From NCBI GenBank assembly GCA_016110215.1, contig JADWQD010000015.1, positions 1-64,000 on the forward strand: a stretch of 64,000 nt of DNA, written 5' to 3'. Under the pieces are notes generated by a model, which ran no database searches, was not told the origin of the DNA, and saw only the letters and a program-made list of their open reading frames with translations. Positions 19,915 through 31,127 of the stretch are shown one piece after another; position 1 is the first letter of the stretch, and every line of letters starts with the position of its first letter. This DNA is from Capronia americana. Taxonomy: Eukaryota > Ascomycota > Eurotiomycetes > Chaetothyriales > Herpotrichiellaceae. Made by a program: the position numbers and the translations under genes.

Positions 19915-22358
19915 TCGCGGAATGGCTGGATTCGATAAGGGGATTGGGAAACGAGCCTGCGGCCGTCCGGCTTTCTCATGGATCATCACTCGTGAACGGC
20001 ATTTGCAGTATATCCTGAATATCTTGGAGCTACTGCATGACGGGAACATCTCCACTGACTGGGATTGTACCACCCCTCTATCACCATACGCTGGCGGAAA
20101 GGGAACAAAAGGCAGGGCGGGGCGAGCTTCACGACTTGAACGCAGCGTTTGGCGTTTTGTGCAATGTGTAATGCGTACTGGTGGCATCTTCCACAGGAAC
20201 TTCGGGTTTCCTAGGCTGAGCAGGCCGTAATCATAGGGTAAGGTTGGAGCCATCTTCGCTGAACCTGGGCGTCCGATGCTGCGTCCCAGAAGCCATCTCA
20301 CCATAGACTAGAGTATACTTTGTGAGATATTGACATGCCATATTGCTGCGGTAGTGGACGAGGTCTGAAGATAGCCTTTGGGGTTTGCACGCAGGCATCT
20401 CCACAACAGTACGGAGTGTTTCATACTTCAAAGGATAGGACGCTTCCAAAATGATTCTTGAGGTCAATTGCTCAAGGACACCCTGTTTCGCGGCGGATTA
20501 AAGTACCAGCTTAACCCCGACGCAAGGTAGTGTCCATTCCGACCGCCCGAGTAAATGTCTCAGCCAGTGCGCTCCGATCCCAGTATCAGCCAGTGGTGAA
20601 ATTGGCGAGGATGAAGTTGCCCCCGTGTGCGTTGTGGACGCGACGACTCTGTGCGCTCCATCGACCAAGTCCACCGCCGACTCCTTCATGGCGCGTACCA
20701 GCCCAGACATGGTCGATTGCGCAACATCTGCAAGGAATTCACTCATCTCCTCCGCCACAGTGCTATTAGCCTGCATCGCTCCGCTCATGGAAGTATCAGT
20801 CGTGTACAGCCTCGGCGTGAACCATGCCGCAATGGTGCTCGCCGCATCCTCGCTATTGGTGTACGACGGCAAGTCGAAGAAACAACGATTCGACCAGTGG
20901 CATGAAGATGCAAAGAGGATGATGAGCAGGAAGGAGCAGTAAATGCATGGTCGGTTGAGGATGTACGTCAGGAAGAGCAGCAGGATTAGGTGGATGGGTG
21001 AGAGGGAGAGCGGGAGTGGGAGGAGGAGCAGCGGCAGGTATCTTTTGCGTTGTTAGTAGCGGTTTTTTGGAATGGAAAGCAGGACGAGAGAGACGTACGA
21101 GCGAAGGCAATACATTGGCATTGAATTGCTGCCCTTGTTGTCATAAAGCGAACGGGTGTGTAAAAAGCGTAGTACCCTGGAATGCAGGAAACAATGGGGT
21201 GCATGAGCCTCCCAAGGCGTCCGAGAGCCAAGGATTGAAGGTGGACCGACACGCGCTGATCCAGCCGATGACGTCTCTTGCAGGACGTTCCTGTTGTGAA
21301 CGGTGCGATACACAGTAAAGCTGTTGCTCGATTCCGAGCTTCACGGTCGACAAACACATCAGGCCTTGATATTACAGGAAAGAGTCAATTCTACTTAATC
21401 CCAACCTGCTCTGATTTACCTAGATCTAGCTTCCGCTGAAGAAGTCCGTGAAGCAGATGACTTTGCCAATGCCCACGCCTGGTCTGTCCCAAGGAAAGGC
21501 GCAGTATCTACACTAGTCAACTGCGCCCTGGTCTTAGGAGTTGTTGCAGCAGTTCCAATAACTACAGGGCGTCGGCGATAAAACCGAGAGAAACGATAGG
21601 AAATCTGACTTATATGCAATATAATGCTATGTGCCAGCACAATAGCCGCAGCAGATGTCTCAAGCAAGTGCTAGCTTAACCAAGTGTGGTAGTGCTGGAT
21701 TTGTCTCACGCGGCTTCACAAGGCTTGAAATCAATATGTCAGTCGATACGTACGCTTAGAGGTCAAAATATCATAAACTTCGTTTATAATCTGAAGAGGC
21801 ACTCGGGGTATGAAAGGCTTGGGTACCATCCCGGAACAAAAACAGTCAACGCGAACGTGGCGGATTAATCAAAGTCCACTTCGCCGTAGGGTAATGCCGA
21901 GCAAGGGACCTGTATTCCTAGGTGAAAACCGTGCGCTGCCACTCAGGAAGATAGACGGAGTGTGCCTAGCCAGGTGGGTTGAATCGAAAGAGAGGCCAGC
22001 CTTTCATGGTGGTGAGGCTGCGCCGCGGCAAGGCTGTCCGTCGTGCCGTCTTGGCGCCTCATCGGACTCATCATCGAAATTGGAGCTTCCTGCAACAGAC
22101 TGCGGAGAAATTTTGAGAGCCGCTTTGTTTGCGCTTGATTCACGCTACCTGCCTCTATCATAAAATCACCGAACCGTGTTGTTGAATACATCATTCTCAC
22201 TGCACTTTTCGGTGCTGCCATTCATTCTTGCTTTATCCTCAGCTTTCCCGGTGTAGCATCTGGGAAACGAGGAGCTGTGCTTTGCAACTCGATCTATTAC
22301 GTGATTTAGACACAATCCGGCAGCTCACCAGCTTGACGTCCTTCAGTCGACTGAAACC
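19915..22358. other. Long intergenic region, no supported gene
   Basis: About 2.4 kb. Open frames occur on both strands around 20498-20942 and 20986-21360, but they overlap, mostly lack ATG starts and show no recognisable motif. The stretch 20951-21060 is a purine-rich (GGGAG/GGAGG) tract. It may hold a non-coding transcript or a degenerate small gene, which I cannot resolve. The final part is the promoter of the Edc4-type gene. Confidence 0.35.
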
Positions 22359-25300
22359 ATGTCGACCAACGACTTACAAGCCCTGTTTGCCAACCTGAGG
22401 CCCAAACCTCGCGATTCCCCTGCGCCATCCCACAGCTCCAACAATGCTGGCCACGCTTCTCCGTTCACCGGCGTCTCGCCACTTCCTTCAAGCCCTCCTC
22501 CGCCTTCCGGGTCCTTCGCGAACGAGGGGTCTTACAACAGCCAGATGGCACAACCCGTGGCGTCTGCACCCTCTGCCAATGCGCAGTCCCTACTGAACTT
22601 GCTCAATTTCGGGCCTTCCACCTCAACACTTGCGAATGCGAACTCAGGCCGACTATCTTCTGCCAGCAACGGACATGTCTCCTCCGAAGGCCAGAATGGC
22701 AAGGTACCGTCAACTCAGGCGCCCAGACAAGAACCATTGGCTTCGGCTTCTGATCTTGTCGCCAAACTTATGTCTCCTCCAGCCGAAGTGCGACCGGCAC
22801 TGCGGTCTCCTTTCAACCTGGAAGATCAGGGGGGAGGTGGCGATCGTCCGTCTTCTACAAACGCCCGCGATGCTTCACAAGATGCTCTTCTAAAGCTTCT
22901 GAGCAAGGCACAACTTGGAAATTCCGTTGGCGCACGTCAGGCTCCCATTGAGAGAACGCAGTCTGGTCAGCCAAGAGATGCTACTGATATCCAGTCCTTG
23001 TTTACCTCGATCAAAACTCCTCAGTCAGCCCCTGCTGAGACTCCCGCTCCTGCGAGCAAGCCTCCAGTGCAGTCCCAGCCAATGTTTACTTACACGAATC
23101 CCTTCGAAGCATTGCGCACCCCGTTGAACGCCTCCCCCGCCCCGATACCTGGAGCTGCAGCGTCCGTCCCCACGCTGCTCGGCTCCGATATCCCACATCC
23201 TAGCGTTGAGAGTGGCCCTGATCGGCCCGAGGCCGCACCTTCGCGCATGGCTCCTACGGGACAGGTCGGCAAGAGAAAGATTCTTACGCCTAGACTACCC
23301 TCAGTATCGAAAAACACTACAGTCTCGCGCGAAGCTTCAGTGGATCCATCGCCTCCGAACTGGGAAGCTGGAAGTGACGATGTCGCTCCGGTGCAGGAGA
23401 TCGTAGCCGTAGCACCCCCGGAAGGCAAGCAAGAAATCCAAACAATGGAGGAAACTCCTGAGGACGGTCGTTCTGAGGCAAAGCACGGGGACATCTCTGA
23501 AGTCGAGAAGGCGGTTGCTCGGTCGCCTGACGGCGGAGATGAATGGGAAGATATGGAGGGGTCACCGAACAAAGAAGATGCCAGGTTGGTACCTGTCTAC
23601 AACTTTCCAATCAAGCCGTTCGTGTCCCTCAGCTTGCAGTTGCCCCGACCTTCGGAAGTCGGCATTAGGGATGACGGTGTCATGGAAATTTCGCGACTGA
23701 AGAAGGAATTCGACCAACTGGATCGTTCATTGGCAGCAGCAACTTCCAAGTACATCACTTACGCGTTGGTAAAGAACGGCGGCATGCGCATCATCAGGCA
23801 AGATGACGGTAGTGACAGACAAGTATTTAAGAACTCCGGCGACCGCATCTTCACTGTCTCACTTTGCACATCCTCTGCTCCTGGGGAACCAAGTGATGAT
23901 CAAGCTGTTCTCGGAACCGGCGTCAGCGGAACGGTGTACTATGCAACCATCAACAAGAACGGCAATGATCTCTTTGAGAAGAATGAGCTGGAGGCTGAGA
24001 GTCTCATTTTCCCTCCCTATCCTCCAGCTGATGAGAATACAGCTGGCGGCGTACTGAAAACACGTGCAAAGCGGAGTTCGCGGCATCCAGAGTTCTTCGC
24101 CATTGGACGCGGCAAAGCAATCCATCTTGTCTGGCCAGCAACTGCGCTATCTCCGCGTTACGGCGTCGAAGGGCACAATCGGAGAGTGGACGTGGAAAAG
24201 TTCTTCCAGGAGCGGTCGCTGCAGATTGCTACTGGCAAAGCCGGAAAAGACTTCACCTTCAGCGAGGACGACACTCTTGTCGTGTCTCTTGATAAGACAG
24301 GAAGACTTCGATTCTGGGACATTCGCAAGTTGATTGATGAGTCCAATGCTAGCGCAGCTCGTGTTGCGGGCGTGATTGTAGACTCTCCACTTCTGTCTCT
24401 TTCGACCGCATCGCCGTCCGAAAAGTCATGGCCAACCTCCGTTATGTTTGTTGACAAGGTCCGTCCATACAACAAGGGCTCGGCGTTGCGCTACGTTCTG
24501 GTCGGACTGCGGCAGAATCATACGCTTCAGCTCTGGGACGTTGCTTTGGGCAAAGCCGTGCAAGAGCTCAACTTTCCCCATGAGAACGAGACGGACCCTA
24601 TCTGCAGTGTGTGCTACCACGCTAATAGCGGCATCATCGTGGTCGGACACCCCACTCGAAACTCACTCTTCTTCATCCACCTATCTGCACCAAGATACAC
24701 ATTGGCTACGTCATTGTCCCAGGCGGCCTACGTTCAGCGTATTGCTCAGAAAGACCCAGAGCTCCCCAAGCCCGAATCTACTGCCTGTATGAGTGGCATC
24801 CGCGAGATATCATTTGCCGAGAAAGGCCAGCTGAGGAGTGTCGAGATTCTGCCCGTCCATCGAACCACTGATGCGCAGAAGAATCTAGACGAACGAAAGC
24901 CTCTCTTTGAGCTCTATATTGTGCACTCTAAGGGTGTCACGTGCCTCAATATCGCCAAGGAAGACCTTGGTTGGGACGCCAACAGCAAGGTTGTGCATGC
25001 TATCAATGCCGCGGACGATGGGTATGTCACTCTTAAGGAATTGCGGCTCGGGAGTGTGATTGAAGAAGGCCACCGAGAAAGTAGCCCTGCTGAGGAGATG
25101 CCACAACCCTCCAAGAGCTCAAAGAAGAAATCTGGCAAGAAGAGCTCAACATCCACCGAACGGGCGGAGACTACACAAGTTGAAGAAGCAGCACCTTCCA
25201 AGCTCACTCCTGTTCATACTCAAGGCAACGCGCCGGAACCGGCAAAAGTGGAAATCTCATTGCCAAAGGAGACCAAGAAGAGCAAAAAGAAAGCCACCCA

Positions 25301-26789
25301 AGTCGCCGATTCACAAGTCCCTGAGAAAGCCTCCCCAGCCACTGAGTCGCCTGTCAAAGCTGCTCCAGCCTCGAAGTCTGCCAGCCTAGGTGGAGACCAA
25401 GCGCCCATTGAGGCCACCGCGTCTGCGCCGGCAGCTCCTCCATCCACAACTGAAGGGCTGGCTAAACAGGAAGCAGTCACTGTTGGCGTTTCGGGTGATT
25501 GGCTCGACAAAGAACTCAAGAAGGTTGAAAAGGCGGTATCGACAGAGTTCCGGAAGGAGCTCGGTGCCTTGCACCAGAACATCCAGAATGATCGAGTCGT
25601 GCAGGATTCTGCGGCGATCGCTCGCCAAGAAGCTCTGCTTCGCCTGGTCTCTACAACTCTAAGCAACAACGTAGACAAGGCAATGTCCCGCATACTCTCC
25701 GCTGAGATGGACCAATCCATAATTCCCGCGCTCACCACAGCTACGGTTCAAGCCGTCACCGGACAGGTTGGAGACGCGGTCACGAAAAGTCTACATTCCG
25801 TGGTACCCCACGAGCTGCGAGCTCAGCTCCCCGCTGCCATTAATGTAGCTTTACAAAGCCCTAACATGACTCGGGCGATAGCAGACACGATCTCGCCAAA
25901 GATCGCGAAACATATGGAGACTCAGCTGAGTGATATTCTGGAGAGGCAAGTCGTACCAGCGTTCAAGACACTTGCACTCTCCACGGCCGAGAAGGCGGCG
26001 TCTCAGGTCGAGGTGCGCCTTCGCAACGAGATTCGTCAATTGGAGAACGACAGACGCCACGACTTGAACAGGCTTGAAAAGCTAGGTGAAGTTCTTCAGG
26101 CTACGGCGGCAACATTGCAACAAATGTCCGATACACAGGTCGCCTTTCAAGGTCAGATCCTGAAAGACCGCCGCCAGCTTGCTCTCTTTGAGGAGGGTAG
26201 TTCGATGCCCGGGTCTCGCCAAGTGTCCACGGCTCGTATGACACCGTCGCCGCGAGCCATCTCTCGGCCTTCCGTGCCTCGGCAGAAGACTCAAGGAGAA
26301 ATCGAATTGGAGGAAATTAGCCAGCTTATGAGCGATGGCCGCTACGAGGAAGCTTCGATCAAATGGCTCCAGTCAACGCAGCCAGCAGACCTGTTCGACA
26401 AGTTGTTCATTCACTTCACTCCAGAATATCTCTCGACTGATGTCTCTCCACTCATTGCTTTCTCCATTGCAGTGACGATCGGAAATTCCTTGACGACTAA
26501 CACCGCTCAACGTCTTGAGTGGATCTCGGCCGCTTTCAACTCAGTTGACCTATCTGTAAGTCCTCCTTCCTTTCACGCTGCGACGACTGCTGACACCTGC
26601 TTGCAGGATCCCGAGATCGCCGACTTGGCACAACATGCCCCAGCCTTGTTGAGCTCCCTGATTCAAAAGCTGGAGCGACTATACATGACGATTGCGGAAC
26701 GTGACCCAGCGGACCCAGCCTTGCAGATCATGCCGGCTGTCTCAAGGAGGGCGAAAGAGATGAGATCGTCGTTGGGGGCCCGGGGTTAG
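22359..26789 (+). CDS. Edc4/Ge-1-type mRNA decapping scaffold
   Basis: Proposed exons 22359-26555 and 26607-26789 (1459 aa). The opening MSTNDLQALFANLRPKP is followed by about 400 residues of Pro/Ser-rich low complexity. A WD40-like propeller (about 430-800) includes DDTLVVSLDKTGRLRFWDIRKL and YVLVGLRQNHTLQLWDVALGK. A Lys/Ser/Ala-rich linker (about 880-1040) leads to a long amphipathic helical region, SGDWLDKELKKVEKAVSTEF onwards. The conserved C-terminal helical domain is EIELEEISQLMSDGRYEEAS through FIHFTPEYL. Propeller, linker, long helices and C-terminal oligomerisation domain match the architecture of Ge-1/Edc4, which brings Dcp1/Dcp2 together in P-bodies. The 51 bp terminal intron (26556-26606, GTAAGT...GCAG) is a multiple of three without a stop, so unspliced mRNA would simply add 17 residues. 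Confidence 0.82.
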   Translation: MSTNDLQALFANLRPKPRDSPAPSHSSNNAGHASPFTGVSPLPSSPPPPSGSFANEGSYNSQMAQPVASAPSANAQSLLNLLNFGPSTSTLANANSGRLSSASNGHVSSEGQNGKVPSTQAPRQEPLASASDLVAKLMSPPAEVRPALRSPFNLEDQGGGGDRPSSTNARDASQDALLKLLSKAQLGNSVGARQAPIERTQSGQPRDATDIQSLFTSIKTPQSAPAETPAPASKPPVQSQPMFTYTNPFEALRTPLNASPAPIPGAAASVPTLLGSDIPHPSVESGPDRPEAAPSRMAPTGQVGKRKILTPRLPSVSKNTTVSREASVDPSPPNWEAGSDDVAPVQEIVAVAPPEGKQEIQTMEETPEDGRSEAKHGDISEVEKAVARSPDGGDEWEDMEGSPNKEDARLVPVYNFPIKPFVSLSLQLPRPSEVGIRDDGVMEISRLKKEFDQLDRSLAAATSKYITYALVKNGGMRIIRQDDGSDRQVFKNSGDRIFTVSLCTSSAPGEPSDDQAVLGTGVSGTVYYATINKNGNDLFEKNELEAESLIFPPYPPADENTAGGVLKTRAKRSSRHPEFFAIGRGKAIHLVWPATALSPRYGVEGHNRRVDVEKFFQERSLQIATGKAGKDFTFSEDDTLVVSLDKTGRLRFWDIRKLIDESNASAARVAGVIVDSPLLSLSTASPSEKSWPTSVMFVDKVRPYNKGSALRYVLVGLRQNHTLQLWDVALGKAVQELNFPHENETDPICSVCYHANSGIIVVGHPTRNSLFFIHLSAPRYTLATSLSQAAYVQRIAQKDPELPKPESTACMSGIREISFAEKGQLRSVEILPVHRTTDAQKNLDERKPLFELYIVHSKGVTCLNIAKEDLGWDANSKVVHAINAADDGYVTLKELRLGSVIEEGHRESSPAEEMPQPSKSSKKKSGKKSSTSTERAETTQVEEAAPSKLTPVHTQGNAPEPAKVEISLPKETKKSKKKATQVADSQVPEKASPATESPVKAAPASKSASLGGDQAPIEATASAPAAPPSTTEGLAKQEAVTVGVSGDWLDKELKKVEKAVSTEFRKELGALHQNIQNDRVVQDSAAIARQEALLRLVSTTLSNNVDKAMSRILSAEMDQSIIPALTTATVQAVTGQVGDAVTKSLHSVVPHELRAQLPAAINVALQSPNMTRAIADTISPKIAKHMETQLSDILERQVVPAFKTLALSTAEKAASQVEVRLRNEIRQLENDRRHDLNRLEKLGEVLQATAATLQQMSDTQVAFQGQILKDRRQLALFEEGSSMPGSRQVSTARMTPSPRAISRPSVPRQKTQGEIELEEISQLMSDGRYEEASIKWLQSTQPADLFDKLFIHFTPEYLSTDVSPLIAFSIAVTIGNSLTTNTAQRLEWISAAFNSVDLSVSPPSFHAATTADTCLQDPEIADLAQHAPALLSSLIQKLERLYMTIAERDPADPALQIMPAVSRRAKEMRSSLGARG

Positions 26790-27798
26790 TGCAGTGAGCT
26801 TTTAGGATGGGGCCCGGTCTAGTACAGCTGGGGAGGCTCGGATCTTCAATGGTGTATGGCGCAGGAGGAGTGGAGGGGCACAATGCACAGTGCTCGTGGT
26901 CACTAAAAATGACAGGGAAGCGCCTTTCATGGCAATGCATACAGGTGATCAGCTTTCATCTCCTTGTAGTATTTGCACTGTCTCTCTTCGCTTCCTCCTC
27001 CCCACGGGCTAAATGGCATATTTTGTTGACCACTGCTCAATATAAAGCCACAGGTTGAGCCCCGTGAAGAGCAAGCACAGTTGATAACAACAAGATCACC
27101 CTCTCGTGACAAGCAGAACACGGTCAACGGTATCAAGCCGAACGAGGGGACAATTCATTTACAGCTGTTGGTCAACGCTGTGACCGCGGATTCACCTGTA
27201 GCGCGCTCAATCCGCCCTTGACTTCACTAGATGAACACGCCCTTTAAATGTCATCACACTCGGTGGCTTCTACATGGTTGATTGCTTGGCGTCCGGTCCG
27301 ATATTCCCAACGACAGGTTTTGACGCGGATGTGGATGTGGAAATGTCTCTTTGCTTACAATCAGATTGACGTCGAAGAGTTCGCCTCAGATCCGGTGCTT
27401 GTTCAGTTTGTCTCCCTCGGCGCGGGCTTATGATCGCGCATTTGGCACCTCATTGAATACATCAGCGTCGTGGAAGATCGTCAGCAGATTCACTGGCGAG
27501 ATATTCCTGTGCATCTTGAAAGCTGAAGTCTGTTTGAGGTGAGTGACGCAAGACTCGGCGGCCAAAAAAAACCTTCGAAATCGTCTCTGGTATTAATGAT
27601 GTGCTCCAGACTGCTCGTCTTCCGCACACAGCCGCTGTTAAACGACCACTGTCCCACCCTGCCTCTTCCTCTCCCTACCAGACCTAGCAACGCATCTTCT
27701 ACCCTGCCTCGAAGACATAAATCTTTAGGGGCTCATGGAAAACCCAAATTTTTGTACCTCAAGAGTCCTGGGTTGGCCCGGGCTGACCGTCACTCGCC
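26790..27798. other. Intergenic region
   Basis: About 1 kb separates two + strand genes. Small open frames on both strands conflict and carry no motif. From about 27540 onwards the sequence becomes C/T-rich, consistent with a leader for the gene starting at 27799. Confidence 0.4.
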
Positions 27799-30582
27799 AT
27801 GGACCAGCAGCACTTGGAAGCTTTAGCGTCCAAGAAATCCCAAGAACTTCAGCTTCTTCAACGCACTTTGGGCAAGTCTGCCAGTTTGGATGACATGGAG
27901 GCGAGCATCATGGGACGGTTAACTCGAGATACGAATTGGAGATGGCTTCCCAGTCACGGCTTGCAAGTAGCTATACCACAAGATTCAGATTCCCGTTGGA
28001 TTTCACGTGAGCCTCCTCGAGATCTCGAGAACCGAATTCGACAGTCGATCCTGCCAGATCCTGAGCCGGATCCCAATGCTGGGCGGGCGCTAGAGAAACA
28101 AGAATATGTATGGCTGCTTGCACAAATTCTGCATTACGGCTTGGGCTTCGCCGCAACACCTATCGATGCTGCAGCCGTCATCGCGGATGCTCTCTTGAAG
28201 GGTAAATTACAGCAACCCAGCCACCTGGCTGAACTGTCAAGGAGACTGAGGGGCGACTATGAATCCCAGAAAAATACTCAACAGCAGGGAAACAGGTTAC
28301 AATTGTCCATGCCCCGACGCCGGAGCGCTACTAGAGGGGAACAGGCCACAGTGGGCGCAGGACCTACTGGCCAAGACCTGATAGATGTTGCTCCCTCGAT
28401 TGCTACAGACCAAATGGTGGTCAAGATCCCGAAGCTGTCTGAGAAAGCCAAAGGTAAGTTGAGGGCTACCTCACCTATTCTGCCTGACAGTGATCTTGAA
28501 GACACCAGGGCAAATGCCAGTCAGTCTGGGAGCGCGGTGGAAGGATTGGACGACGGCGATCCAGGAGCCGCAGACTCAAGCGCAGACGCACAGCCACCAG
28601 CACGACTCTGCACAGATAGGGAAAGTCATGCCTGTTCTAGCACATGTTCAGCACGCAGACGACAAAGCTCGCCCCCGATACAGGTCCTTGGTGAAGGCGT
28701 TTTTGGAGGGGTTACCAATTGGCTCATCCGCCCACTTAGCCTCTCTCGCTGGATTACTCAGGTCTGTTCGCCTCGACAGACAAATGAAACTATCAACCCA
28801 GCGAGCAATGGCAAGGGTCCAGTGGCTGGCGTGAAGGGTCATCCGATCGTGATTACTGAGAAGTCAGCTGATGACGCTGCTCATGGCTGGCGAGGACCAC
28901 CAACAGGACACGGTGCGAAGACAACCACGGGAGTTTCGAACCAGGGAAATGTCACGGCGACTGAGAAGGCAGCAGTCATACCTTGCATTAGCAAGTCCAC
29001 TTGTTCAATGCCGCCCAACAAGCTAGCCACTGGCACCTGCAATCGATGTGAGCGACGCCCGTCTATTGCGCCCTCAAGAATTGATAATGCGTTTCCGGTC
29101 GCAAAGCCCTCTGCGCAAAGCCAGTTGGGGAAGGCAAGAGCTAGTACTGTTCCTACAGATTGCTCTTCTGGTGGTGGTATAGCAGCAGGCGCCCGGCAGA
29201 CCGAGCCCCATTGTTCAAAAGGTCAAGATAGGGCAGACTCGAAAACGAGGCCTCTGCGAAACCGTTTCCCATCCCGGGAGTCTGATGCGAATGCACTCGC
29301 CAGATCCGCCGAGAGGTCCACGACGTCGAAATCTAAAGCCGCAAAACGTCCTTCAACCAGCGGGCTCCGTGCTCCTATTGACTATGACAATAGTCGGAAG
29401 TCTAATAGCAAGGGTCTGTATCCAAGGCCTGCCGAAACACAGGACGCTGTAACTAACGACCAAGCAGATAGGAATGACCTGAAGAAGAAGCAGATCAATA
29501 GTCAAAAGGCAGCCGACCATACGAAGCACCCTCACTGCACAGCCCAGGACGCAAAAGGAAATGCTCCACGCTCAAAGAGTCAGCCGTCAAGCATAAGATC
29601 ATCCAATGTGGCAGCAGCCGCTCACAGCAAAAGCCCACAGGAGCCACCTATTGCGCCTTCTACAGCCATCATGTCACAGTTCCCTGTAAGAGGCAACGAG
29701 TTGGGAAATCAATCTAGAACTACGGTCGATGAGCTGGTTTCCCTCCCTCCGTCCTCTGATTCGGAATTGACGCCGATGCCAACTTCTCAACGTGGGAGAA
29801 AATCCAAGAAGGCTAAGGCAGAAGCAGCGTCCCTGAATATTCGTAAGACCACTGCAGAAGTGCAAGCCTCGCTGGAGATATTGATAAAGAAACCTTCGAC
29901 GGGTATTGACAGAGTCCCAAAGGTGCCTCCGACGCCCGGCCGACATGTATCAACAGACCAACCAAATCTAGAGCGGAGGAAGGACGTGAAGCGCGGCCGT
30001 ACTGCTGCTTTCGACGAAGCGGACAAACTCAACGAACGTGGTCAAGGTTCACATAGGCCCAAGAAGAAGGCGAAGAAGGAGCAAGAGATCGAAACCCGGA
30101 GTAAGCGTTCCATCAGTGACACTAAAGTCGTCGAGGCTGATCTTGAGGATAAGAAATCAGGCCCTTCGGTACCCTCTGCCCGACACCATCAAGTGGCATA
30201 CCACGGACCAAAGATGATGTATGTGATGGACTGTGACGAGAATGGTGTGCCTGCCGAACGGCCACCATTCCGCCGAGACTCTCCCCAGGTAACCCACACA
30301 ATCCGAGACCAAATCGGAAACCCTCTGTTCCGCAAGGACGTTATCCGTGAGGAGACCCCTCTCGATTTGTTTCTGGAGAATGATCATGAGGCCCGAATGA
30401 AAGACTCAAAAGCCCGGGCGAGTCACCTTCGCCGGGGCGGATTTCACAGGCGTTCACCTGAACGGAGCGGGAAAGTCTTACAGATGCCCAAAACAACAGG
30501 GAGAGGCAGCTATCATAAGAAGATCCGCTCTACTCGAATGCCAATGAGGAACTTCGCTTTTGGAAGGCCGCGAGGCTGCTGA
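27799..30582 (+). CDS. Unrecognised basic low-complexity protein
   Basis: Single exon, 927 aa, function not recognised. The first 155 residues look folded: helical MDQQHLEALASKKSQELQLL, then WRWLPSHGLQVAIP and QEYVWLLAQILHYGLGFAAT. Residues 160-830 are Ser/Lys/Arg/Pro-rich and probably disordered, with motifs such as SEKAKGKLRATSP and many KK/RR clusters. The C-terminal 100 residues are again more ordered: MMYVMDCDENGVPAERPPFRRD, IGNPLFRKDVIREETPLDLFLEND, ending in a basic tail. Basic clusters suggest nuclear location and nucleic-acid or chromatin association (inference). A possible 37 bp GTAAGT...ACAG intron at 28453 is too short to be credible. The start is the first ATG of the frame. Confidence 0.75.
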   Translation: MDQQHLEALASKKSQELQLLQRTLGKSASLDDMEASIMGRLTRDTNWRWLPSHGLQVAIPQDSDSRWISREPPRDLENRIRQSILPDPEPDPNAGRALEKQEYVWLLAQILHYGLGFAATPIDAAAVIADALLKGKLQQPSHLAELSRRLRGDYESQKNTQQQGNRLQLSMPRRRSATRGEQATVGAGPTGQDLIDVAPSIATDQMVVKIPKLSEKAKGKLRATSPILPDSDLEDTRANASQSGSAVEGLDDGDPGAADSSADAQPPARLCTDRESHACSSTCSARRRQSSPPIQVLGEGVFGGVTNWLIRPLSLSRWITQVCSPRQTNETINPASNGKGPVAGVKGHPIVITEKSADDAAHGWRGPPTGHGAKTTTGVSNQGNVTATEKAAVIPCISKSTCSMPPNKLATGTCNRCERRPSIAPSRIDNAFPVAKPSAQSQLGKARASTVPTDCSSGGGIAAGARQTEPHCSKGQDRADSKTRPLRNRFPSRESDANALARSAERSTTSKSKAAKRPSTSGLRAPIDYDNSRKSNSKGLYPRPAETQDAVTNDQADRNDLKKKQINSQKAADHTKHPHCTAQDAKGNAPRSKSQPSSIRSSNVAAAAHSKSPQEPPIAPSTAIMSQFPVRGNELGNQSRTTVDELVSLPPSSDSELTPMPTSQRGRKSKKAKAEAASLNIRKTTAEVQASLEILIKKPSTGIDRVPKVPPTPGRHVSTDQPNLERRKDVKRGRTAAFDEADKLNERGQGSHRPKKKAKKEQEIETRSKRSISDTKVVEADLEDKKSGPSVPSARHHQVAYHGPKMMYVMDCDENGVPAERPPFRRDSPQVTHTIRDQIGNPLFRKDVIREETPLDLFLENDHEARMKDSKARASHLRRGGFHRRSPERSGKVLQMPKTTGRGSYHKKIRSTRMPMRNFAFGRPRGC

Positions 30583-31127
30583 TTACCCGGCGTCATCAGT
30601 CCAGTCGAGTAACGCCCTATCAGGAGGCAAGCTGAATGCTGTCTGCTTCCGCACGTGTGCAGCGAAGCATGGGTTAGAGCCAAATTGTGCTGAAGGGTCT
30701 GCTATTCAGAGCCGCAGAGAAGCCAATGACCAAATCGTGATGTTAGCAAGCTGGGGGCGTCGAGTTGAAATTGGACCATGTTTGCATACGAAGGTGTCGA
30801 TACAAAGGAGGACTCTCGAGGTTGGAGACAAAAGGGGGAACATGGATCGAATGCGCGAGCCTCATTTGGATGCGGATATGAGCTTGTTCGGACGCACGCA
30901 AACTCTTACACATCTCCATCGATGGGCCTCGTTGCGTGCGTGTTTGGATAGTGCCACCTCCAATCATAGAGCGTTGGTCCCAGACTTTCCTATGTTCAAC
31001 AACAGCTTTTCTACCTCCTGGGCGGGCAGACCGACTATTCTACTGCAGCAAACGCTAATCATGCTAGCCTCACGGGAAATCAATACGTCTCTTAGCAACC
31101 TCGAGGAAGGGCCGCCGCCATCATCGC
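30583..31127. other. Convergent 3' intergenic region
   Basis: A + strand frame stays open through this region to 31177 but begins without ATG, overlaps the 3' end of the dioxygenase and has no motif, so I do not call it a gene. Nothing else seen. Confidence 0.4.

Noticed and set aside
19882..20304. 140-codon ATG-initiated minus-strand frame
   Set aside because: It runs into the antisense of the Chs7-type gene's 3' end and has low-complexity, non-protein-like composition.
20498..20942. Opposed open frames of 105-125 codons
   Set aside because: Both lack an ATG at the frame start, overlap one another and match no family; kept only as a finding.
28453..28489. GTAAGT...ACAG intron in the orphan gene
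   Set aside because: 37 bp is below workable fungal intron length and the reading frame is open and motif-like (KAKGKLRATSP) through it.
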